Source: Bradyrhizobium diversitatis
Lineage (GTDB): Bacteria > Pseudomonadota > Alphaproteobacteria > Rhizobiales > Xanthobacteraceae
Reading direction: 5' to 3'
DNA length: 40,426 nt
Assembly: GCF_016031635.1 (NCBI RefSeq)
Contig: NZ_JACEGD010000050.1
Coordinates: 1-40,426, forward strand
How positions within the stretch are numbered: position 1 is the first letter of the stretch; each line of letters begins with the position of its first letter. The position numbers and the translations under genes are program-made. This document shows positions 34,641 to 40,426 of this stretch, piece after piece. The notes beneath the pieces were generated by a model. The model searched no databases, was not told where the DNA came from, and was given only the letters and a program-made list of their open reading frames with translations.

Positions 34641-36707
34641 ATGAGAGCATTGAAATTCGCCGGCGGAGCTTTCGCCGCCGTCATCATCGTGATCGCACTC
34701 CTGCTGATGGTGGGAATCCCCTCGGGCTTCCTGACCTCCACGATCGCCTCGCGCGTCGAGAGCGCGACCGGCTATCGCCTGTCGATCGACGGCACCACGA
34801 AGATCAGCCTGTGGCCGACGTTGAACCTCACCCTGAACGACCTCACCCTTGCCGATCCCAGGGATCGCAGCGGCATCACGCGCCTGACGATCGGCAGCGT
34901 GCAGGCCGACATGTCACTCGCAAGCATATGGTCCGGCCGCCCTGAGATCGGCGAGCTCGTCGTCACCCATCCCGTGCTCTACCAGCCGCTGCTGCGTGAG
35001 CGCCTGCCGAGTGCCGGCGCCCCGTCGAAGCCGCTCGCGCTCGATACCAATGGCGCCACCATCGACCGCATCAAGGTGATCGACGGCGAAGTTGCATTCT
35101 CGCGCCTGCGCGATCGCGTCGAGGGCCGCATCAGCGCCATCAACGCCGACACGACCGTCGACCGCGACCGCAAGGTCAATATCACCGGCACCGCGCGCGT
35201 CGGTGATCATCCGACCAAGTTCGACATCAAGGCAACGGCGCCGGCATCGCCGGCCGAACGGCCGACGGTGCCGGTAGATTTCGCCATCGACATGCCTGAC
35301 GTGCTGAAGTCCCAGCTCACCGGCCACGCCGAGATGCGGCTCAACCGCGATGTGGTGATGATCAACGGCGTGAATGGCAGGCTCGGCGACGGCGCATTCA
35401 ACGGCTGGGCTTCGGTCGACATCGCGAGCAAGCCTCTGGTCAAGGTCGACCTCGATTTCCAGCGGCTCGCGATGCCGCTGGCGAAATCGCCGCAGGGCAC
35501 GGCCGGGCAGCCCTGGAGCGATGCGCCGATCAACGTGTCCGGGCTCAACTATGTCGACGCGCAGTTGCGGATCTCCGCGAACGAAGCCTTGATCGGCGAT
35601 GCGCGCATCGCGCCGCTGGCGCTCGACGCCAAGCTCGCCGGCGGCGTGCTGAAGGCCGGCACCTCCAATCTCGGCGCCTATGGCGGCCAGGTCTCGGGCG
35701 AGGTGATCCTGGATGCGACCAGCGGCGCGCCGAGCTTTGCCATGCATGCCGATCTGGTCGGCGTGCGCGCGCTGCCGCTGCTGCAGGGCCTTGCCGAATT
35801 CGACCGCATCGACGGCAAGCTGCAGGCCAAGCTCGCCCTGCGCAGCGCCGGCAACAGTCAGCGCGCGCTGATGGCGAACATGCAGGGCACGGCCTTCGTC
35901 AATTTCCAGGACGGCGCCATCCGCGGCATCAACGTCGCGCAGATGATCCGCTCGCTGACGACGGGCACGCTGTCCGGCTGGCAAGGAAACCAGGACCCCG
36001 GCCAGGAACAGAGCACGGACCTATCGCAGCTCTTGGCCTCCTTCCGCATCGACAAGGGCCAGGCGGTGACGACCGATCTCAATCTGATCGGGCCGCTGGT
36101 GCGCGTCACCGGCGCCGGCACCATCGCGCTCGACACCAAGATGATGGGCTTTCGCGTCGAGCCGAAGCTCGTGATGACGACCGAAGGCCAGGGCCGCACC
36201 TCCGAGCCGGTCGGCTTCGGTATCCCCGTGATGATCCAGGGCAGCTGGTCGCAGCCGCGGATCTATCCTGATATGGCCGGCATGCTGGACAATCCGGACG
36301 CCGCCTATGCCAAGCTGCGCGAGATGGGCAAGGGCCTGTTCGGCCCCGACGGAGCCGGGCTTGGCAACATTCTGGGCAGCCTCGGCAGCAACCTTGGCCT
36401 TGGTGGCGCCACCGCGCCAAGCGGCGGCAATGCGCCCGGCAATGCCAATCCGCAAGCCCAGCAGCCGGGGCAGAACAATCCGCTTGGCGGCCCGCTGGGG
36501 GAGGCGATCGGCAATCTGATCCAGCAGGGGCTTTCCAGTGGCGCAGCAACCGGCACCGGCTCCGGCCGCAGCCGCAGCGTGCCGGCAACGCCCTCCACGC
36601 CAGCGCCGCAGGCCTCGCCTGCGGCGCCCGCGCTGGAGGACCCGCCGCTGGCGCAGCAGGACAGTCAGCCAATGAACGACGTGCTGCGGCAGCTCTTCAA
36701 TCGCTGA
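34641..36707 (+). CDS. AsmA-family protein
   Basis: 688-residue inner-membrane-anchored periplasmic protein. An N-terminal membrane segment (about residues 10-28) is followed by the AsmA N-terminal pattern (SRVESATGYRLSIDG, then LWPTLNLTLNDLTLADP) and a C-terminal AsmA_2-type region with IRGINVAQMIRSL and FRIDKGQAVTTDLNLIGPLV. The tail after about residue 590 is Gly/Ala/Pro/Gln-rich low complexity. Members form long grooves thought to move phospholipids or help envelope assembly. The ATG at 34641 has GGAAAG upstream. It is transcribed alone or with the cyclase gene 230 bp downstream. Confidence 0.9.
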   Translation: MRALKFAGGAFAAVIIVIALLLMVGIPSGFLTSTIASRVESATGYRLSIDGTTKISLWPTLNLTLNDLTLADPRDRSGITRLTIGSVQADMSLASIWSGRPEIGELVVTHPVLYQPLLRERLPSAGAPSKPLALDTNGATIDRIKVIDGEVAFSRLRDRVEGRISAINADTTVDRDRKVNITGTARVGDHPTKFDIKATAPASPAERPTVPVDFAIDMPDVLKSQLTGHAEMRLNRDVVMINGVNGRLGDGAFNGWASVDIASKPLVKVDLDFQRLAMPLAKSPQGTAGQPWSDAPINVSGLNYVDAQLRISANEALIGDARIAPLALDAKLAGGVLKAGTSNLGAYGGQVSGEVILDATSGAPSFAMHADLVGVRALPLLQGLAEFDRIDGKLQAKLALRSAGNSQRALMANMQGTAFVNFQDGAIRGINVAQMIRSLTTGTLSGWQGNQDPGQEQSTDLSQLLASFRIDKGQAVTTDLNLIGPLVRVTGAGTIALDTKMMGFRVEPKLVMTTEGQGRTSEPVGFGIPVMIQGSWSQPRIYPDMAGMLDNPDAAYAKLREMGKGLFGPDGAGLGNILGSLGSNLGLGGATAPSGGNAPGNANPQAQQPGQNNPLGGPLGEAIGNLIQQGLSSGAATGTGSGRSRSVPATPSTPAPQASPAAPALEDPPLAQQDSQPMNDVLRQLFNR

Positions 36708-36937
36708 CCTAAGGACTGGCGTGCTGGACATCACGGGCAGATCCTTGCATCGGCTTCAACCCCTGCGGCTTCCTCCGAGCGGGATGAGGCTGCGGCAATT
36801 TCCCCTTCCACCGGCCCGGAAACCCGCAGCGGGTAACCACGCCGGCCGGTCCGCCGGCCGCGCCACGGCCCCATGGCCCAAATTGTGGTAGAACGGCCCG
36901 TAGCGCGCAGCGTCGATGGCGGCGCGAGAGGATCGGG

Positions 36938-39385
36938 ATGGCAGGAGCGAACGACAAGACACGATCTCTGCGCGGGGGGCTGTTCGCCAAATACGTCGTC
37001 TCCCTCGTCGGCCTCGTCGTGTTCGTCCTCGCCGTCAACGGGGCGATGGAGACCTGGATCTCCTACCGCGCCACAAGGACGTCGCTGACCGACGGGCTGG
37101 AGGACAAGGCGCAAGGAGCCGCCCGGCGGATCGAGCAGTCGATCTCCGAGCTCGACCGCCAGATCAGCTGGGTGACGCGGGCGAGCCAGGACACGCTGGA
37201 GAAGCGCCGCGCCGACTATGCGTCGCTGCTGCACCAGGTCTCCGACGTCAACCAGCTGTTCCAGCTCAATGGCGACGGCCGCGAGGTGTTGCGCGTCTCC
37301 AGGCAATCGACCACGACCGGCGGCAATGCCGACCTCTCCCGCGACATGCGCTTCACCGACGCCGTCGCCCGCGGCGTCAGCTATGCACCGGCCTGGTTCG
37401 CCGACCGGACGCCGATGATGTCGATCTCGGTGGCGCATTCCGGCTTCAACGCCGGCGTCACCGTGGCCGAGATCGATCTCAGCTTCCTCTCCGACTTCCT
37501 GTCGGACGCGCAGGTCGGCAAGGCGGCCTTTGCCTATGTCGTCGATCCGCGCGGCCGCGTGCTGGCGACGTCCTCGAAAGGACCCGAGATTGGCAAGGAC
37601 CTCTCCAGGCTGCCGCAGGTCGCAGCCGCGATCGCGCCCGGCCACGAGCCGGACACGTCAGGCACCGACTTCAACGGCCATGCGGTGATGAGCGCCGCGA
37701 GCATCGTGCCGAAGCTCGGCTGGAGCGTGCTGTTCGAGCAGCCGAGCACGCAGGCCCTGATGCCGATCCGCGACCAGCTGGTGCGAATCGCGCTGCTGAT
37801 CGGCATGGGCCTGATGGTCGCGATCCTCGCCGGCACGCTGCTGGCGCGCCGCATGATCATCCCGATCACGGCGCTGCGCGACGGCGCCTACAGGCTCGGC
37901 GAAGGCGATTTCAGCCACCGCATCGACGTGCACACCTCCGACGAGCTGGAGGACCTCGCCGGGCAGTTCAACCGCATGGCCGACCAGATCCAGGAGACCT
38001 ATTCGAACCTGGAGACCAAGGTCGAGGAGCGCACCCGCGACCTCGCGCAGTCGATCCACGAGCTCAAGGTGCTGGAGGAGGTCGGCCGCGCGGTCGCCTC
38101 CTCGCTCGATCTCAACGCCGTGCTTGCGACGATCGCGGCCCGCGCGATCGAGATCACCCGTGCCGACGCGGTGCTGATCTACGGCTTCGACGCCGAGGCT
38201 GGCCGCTTCAACCTGGCCGAGGCCAACGGCATCGACAAATCTGCCGACGGCGCGCACGTCACCATCGCGCAGGGCGAGGACATCCTGAGCGATGCCGCCG
38301 CCAGCGGCGAGCCGATCGCGCTGGCCGAGCTCGGCGAGGCCGCCGAGCAGCCGCTGCGCGAGGTCGCGCTCGCGGCCGGCTTCAATTCGGTGCTGGTGGT
38401 GCCGCTGATCGACCAGCAGGGCACGCTGGGCGCGCTGGTGGTGCTGCGCCGCGCCGGCGGCGAGTTCGCCGGCAGCGTCATCGGATTGATGCGCACCTTT
38501 GCCAACCAGGCCGTGCTGGCGATGCGCAATGCGCGGCTGTTCAGCGAGGTCGACCACAAGAGCCACGCGCTGGAGGCGGCGAACACGACCGTGCGCGCCC
38601 AGGCGGACAAGCTCAAGCAGCAGACCGAGCAGCTCAAGGACTGGAACAAGTCGCTGGAGGCGCGCGTCAGGACCCAGCTCGGCGAGATCGAGCGCATCCG
38701 CAAGCTCGAGCGCTTCCTGGCGCCGCAGGTGGCGCAGCTGATCGCCTCCTCCGACAGCCCGGAAGGGTTGCTCACCAGCCAGCGCCGCGAGGTCACGGTC
38801 GTGTTCTGCGACCTGCGCGGCTTCACCGCGTTCACGGAAGCGACCGAGCCGGAAGAGGCGATGAACGTGCTGCGCGAATATCACGCCGCGCTCGGCAAGC
38901 TGATCTTCAAATACGAGGGCACGCTCGACAAATATGCTGGCGACGGCGTGATGATCCTGTTCAACGCGCCGATCCAGTTCGAGGACCACACCAGGCGCGC
39001 GGTGAAGATGGCGGTGGAGATGCGCGACACCATCGGCCCGCTGACCGAGCGCTGGCGCAACCGCGGGCACAGCCTCGGCTTCGGCATCGGCATCGCGCTC
39101 GGCTATGCAACGCTCGGCCAGGTCGGCTTCGAGCAGCGGCTGGAATATGCCGCGATCGGCAGCGTCACCAACCTCGCCTCCCGCCTCTGCGGCGAAGCCA
39201 AGCCCAACCAGATCGTGGTGAGCCGCCGCGTCTACGGCATGGTCGAGCCGTGGGTCGAGGCCCGCGCGCTGGACGATCTCCAGCTCAAGGGCTTCAATCA
39301 CCCCGTGCTGGCGATGGAGATTTTGAGCTGGCGCGAGGAGGTGGAGAACGTGGTGGATGCGACGGTCGCGCGGATGCGGGGGTAG
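36938..39385 (+). CDS. Membrane-bound class III adenylate cyclase with Cache, HAMP and GAF domains
   Basis: 815-residue receptor cyclase. Order: membrane segment (about 18-37), periplasmic Cache-type sensor (about 45-285), second membrane segment (about 287-308), HAMP, coiled coil, GAF domain (about 385-525), coiled coil (about 530-590), cyclase catalytic domain (about 610-790). The two metal-binding Asp are Asp625 (VFCDLRGFTAF) and Asp669 (KYAGDGVMILFN); the base-specific and transition-state region is AIGSVTNLASRLC with Asn and Arg present. This residue pattern supports cAMP rather than cGMP, but not with certainty. With the Crp-type gene nearby it could form a local cAMP signalling pair. 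ATG 36938 has GGATCGG upstream. Confidence 0.93.
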   Translation: MAGANDKTRSLRGGLFAKYVVSLVGLVVFVLAVNGAMETWISYRATRTSLTDGLEDKAQGAARRIEQSISELDRQISWVTRASQDTLEKRRADYASLLHQVSDVNQLFQLNGDGREVLRVSRQSTTTGGNADLSRDMRFTDAVARGVSYAPAWFADRTPMMSISVAHSGFNAGVTVAEIDLSFLSDFLSDAQVGKAAFAYVVDPRGRVLATSSKGPEIGKDLSRLPQVAAAIAPGHEPDTSGTDFNGHAVMSAASIVPKLGWSVLFEQPSTQALMPIRDQLVRIALLIGMGLMVAILAGTLLARRMIIPITALRDGAYRLGEGDFSHRIDVHTSDELEDLAGQFNRMADQIQETYSNLETKVEERTRDLAQSIHELKVLEEVGRAVASSLDLNAVLATIAARAIEITRADAVLIYGFDAEAGRFNLAEANGIDKSADGAHVTIAQGEDILSDAAASGEPIALAELGEAAEQPLREVALAAGFNSVLVVPLIDQQGTLGALVVLRRAGGEFAGSVIGLMRTFANQAVLAMRNARLFSEVDHKSHALEAANTTVRAQADKLKQQTEQLKDWNKSLEARVRTQLGEIERIRKLERFLAPQVAQLIASSDSPEGLLTSQRREVTVVFCDLRGFTAFTEATEPEEAMNVLREYHAALGKLIFKYEGTLDKYAGDGVMILFNAPIQFEDHTRRAVKMAVEMRDTIGPLTERWRNRGHSLGFGIGIALGYATLGQVGFEQRLEYAAIGSVTNLASRLCGEAKPNQIVVSRRVYGMVEPWVEARALDDLQLKGFNHPVLAMEILSWREEVENVVDATVARMRG

Positions 39386-39603
39386 CCCCAAACGAAACTG
39401 CGAAAACAACCCCATGCACAGTAGACGGGGGGTGGAAAATCAATGGGTTACCGGAGCGTCAGACGTAGGCGGTGACGAGAGTGTGAGCTGGACGGAAATT
39501 TTGACACGTCGGGCAAAACACTCGCATGATGGCATCATTGGGTTTTAGGCCAAGGCTCATCCTGTCCCAGAGGTGTCTCTGGCATTCGCGTCACTGGTGT
39601 CAA
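39386..39603. other. Intergenic region before the mobile-element debris
   Basis: No gene recognised. The stretches GCGAAAACAACCCCATGCAC and TTTTGACACGTCGGGCAAAA look like a dispersed intergenic sequence I associate, from memory, with Bradyrhizobium genomes. It marks the boundary between ordinary chromosome and the damaged restriction, toxin and IS region. Confidence 0.4.
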
Positions 39604-39920
39604 TCAGCCGACCAGCCCCTTGAGCTTGGCAGGGTCCCGAATATCGCTCTGCGCCTTCAGGAGGATCGCGCCGATGATGCCACCCTGCTTTACGAGCTTC
39701 TCTAGCGACTTGGCGTAGGTCTCACTCAGCGCCTCACCAGAGAGGTCCTTGATGTCCTCCCAGCGCGCACCTTTGGGCAGCCTTGAGGCTTCCCAAATTT
39801 GCGTGACGCGCTCCTCGTCCATCTTGAGGAAGAGGAGATATAGGCCTGATAGGAGACGCCCTGGTCACGCAGCACGTGCGCGAAATTCCAAACTTTTGCG
39901 ACGAGGGTTTGGGCGTTCAC
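39604..39920 (-). pseudogene. hsdM: Remnant of type I restriction methyltransferase gene hsdM, N-terminal part
   Basis: The first frame (GTG 39920) reads MNAQTLVAKVWNFAHVLRDQ then GVSYQAY, the typical start of an HsdM N-terminal domain. It then needs a frame change near 39840-39845 to continue as YLLFLKMDEERVTQIWEASR and on to ETYAKSLEKLVKQGG, IIGAILLKAQSDIRDPAKL and a stop. Intact HsdM proteins have about five further residues between the two parts (around an EQLT motif), so a short deletion, perhaps between TAT repeats, caused the frameshift. Several hundred C-terminal residues, including the methylase catalytic motifs, are missing, so there is no activity. Confidence 0.8.
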
Positions 39921-40140
39921 GGCGTGCTCCCGGGAAACGGATTGACGATGGTGAGCCCACTGAAGCTGCGGCCATGCTGGAGATCTTCGCTGTAGAGCGT
40001 GTCACAGCCAGCCTCGATCGCCGCGGCGACGATCAAGGCGTCATAGAAGGCGAGGTTGTGATCGCGCGCCAGTGCGAGCGCTGCCGTGTGCGTGTCCGAC
40101 GTCAGCGGCGCGATATCGGGAAATCGAAAGTCGTCCGTTA
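39917..40140 (-). pseudogene. PIN-domain toxin (VapC-like) fragment lacking its N-terminus
   Basis: The last ~70 codons of a PIN-domain ribonuclease: DDFRFPDIAPLTSDTHTAAL, then HNLAFYDALIVAAAIEAGCD, LYSEDLQHG and SFSGLTIVNPF. The visible acidic residues are those of the second half of the PIN active site (the Asp of FYDALI and the ED of YSEDL). The N-terminal part with the first catalytic Asp is missing. The frame continues upstream to 40204, but those residues come from transposase-side sequence read in another frame. Its stop overlaps the hsdM-remnant start (GTGA). No matching antitoxin gene is visible; it is probably inactive. Confidence 0.75.
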
Positions 40141-40426
40141 AGAAGCCGAATTGAGCGGGGCCGGACAGGCGCGCGTGCGCCAGAGCTGGATCAGGAACAG
40201 GCACAAGAGTTCTCTGATCCAGGCGAGGATGCGGCGGAAGTTGTGGCCGACGGCTGAGAGGATGACGTTGGCCGCATCGCCGGCGCGGCCTTTGAGGTAG
40301 CAGCGGCCGAGGTGGCCATCGGTCTTCAGGTGTCCGATGATGGGTTCGATGGCGGAACGGCGGCGCAGCTCGCGCTTGATGACACCGAAGACGCCGCGCT
40401 TCTGGCCAGAGATGAAGATTCGGCGG
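40138..40426 (-). mobile_element. IS5-type transposase, C-terminal part, running off the window
   Basis: The minus-strand frame open from the window edge to TAA at 40138-40140 gives 95 residues, including RRSAIEPIIGHLKTDGHLGR and CYLKGRAGDAANVILSAVGHN, then FRRILAWIRELL. This is the C-terminal end of an IS5-family DDE transposase, with the last catalytic Glu in the AIEPIIGHLK region. The final ~20 residues (LWRTRACPAPLNSAS) do not look like transposase, so the IS end probably lies near 40150-40200 and the frame runs out into the interrupted PIN gene. The terminal inverted repeat cannot be identified with only one end present. Confidence 0.85.

Noticed and set aside
36916..39468. An 850-codon plus-strand frame overlapping the cyclase gene
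   Set aside because: Very high Arg, Ala and Gly content with no domains; the cyclase frame explains the region fully.

Overview
The window looks like a chromosomal segment from an alphaproteobacterium of the Bradyrhizobium/Rhodopseudomonas group. This rests on strongly GC-biased codon use, gene families typical of that group (XoxF/ExaF-like quinoprotein dehydrogenase, form II Cox operon, homogentisate cluster, Lrp-linked hppD, HlyD/RND pair), and several families of GC-rich palindromic intergenic repeats of the kind scattered through those genomes. The genus is inferred, not proven. Most of the window is a tidy metabolic and signalling region; only the right edge is mobile-element debris.

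Left part (1-10.7 kb): a methyl-accepting chemotaxis protein runs off the left edge. Next comes a signalling and oxidation block: a FIST-domain protein of NosP type overlapping a soluble hybrid histidine kinase of NahK type (+ strand), converging on a minus-strand series read from right to left as coxG, a PQQ-dependent alcohol dehydrogenase with the lanthanide-type Asp pair, a fused MoxJ-like/cytochrome c protein, and two tandem LuxR-type response regulators. The layout resembles the regulatory neighbourhood of quinoprotein ethanol oxidation in Pseudomonas (NosP/NahK, ErbR/AgmR), suggesting that a FIST sensor (perhaps for nitric oxide) feeds a kinase that acts on one or both regulators controlling periplasmic alcohol oxidation.

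Middle part (10.7-24.6 kb): coxS-coxL-coxM encodes a molybdenum hydroxylase with the form II active-site loop (AYRGAGR), so its substrate may not be CO. An AMACR-type family III CoA transferase follows, behind a perfect 20-bp palindrome. Then comes aromatic catabolism: hppD with a divergent Lrp-type regulator, and a five-gene minus-strand operon (flavin monooxygenase, small DUF2783 protein, metallo-beta-lactamase-fold protein, hmgA, fahA) under a divergent MarR regulator. Together these make homogentisate, from 4-hydroxyphenylpyruvate and possibly from 3-hydroxyphenylacetate, open its ring and hydrolyse fumarylacetoacetate. No maleylacetoacetate isomerase is present.

Right part (24.6-39.4 kb): an exported methyltransferase-like protein, a lactonase-like MBL hydrolase, a caspase-fold protein that has lost both catalytic residues and carries TPR repeats, an OmpA-like protein with a clear terminator, an RND efflux pair whose adaptor lacks the usual coiled-coil hairpin, a Crp-family regulator with a CRP-like site upstream, an AsmA-family protein, and a membrane-bound Cache-HAMP-GAF class III adenylate cyclase.

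Right edge (39.4-40.4 kb): a decayed hsdM N-terminus, a PIN-domain (VapC-like) fragment without its N-terminus, and the C-terminal end of an IS5-type transposase running off the window. No tRNA, rRNA or CRISPR array was recognised.
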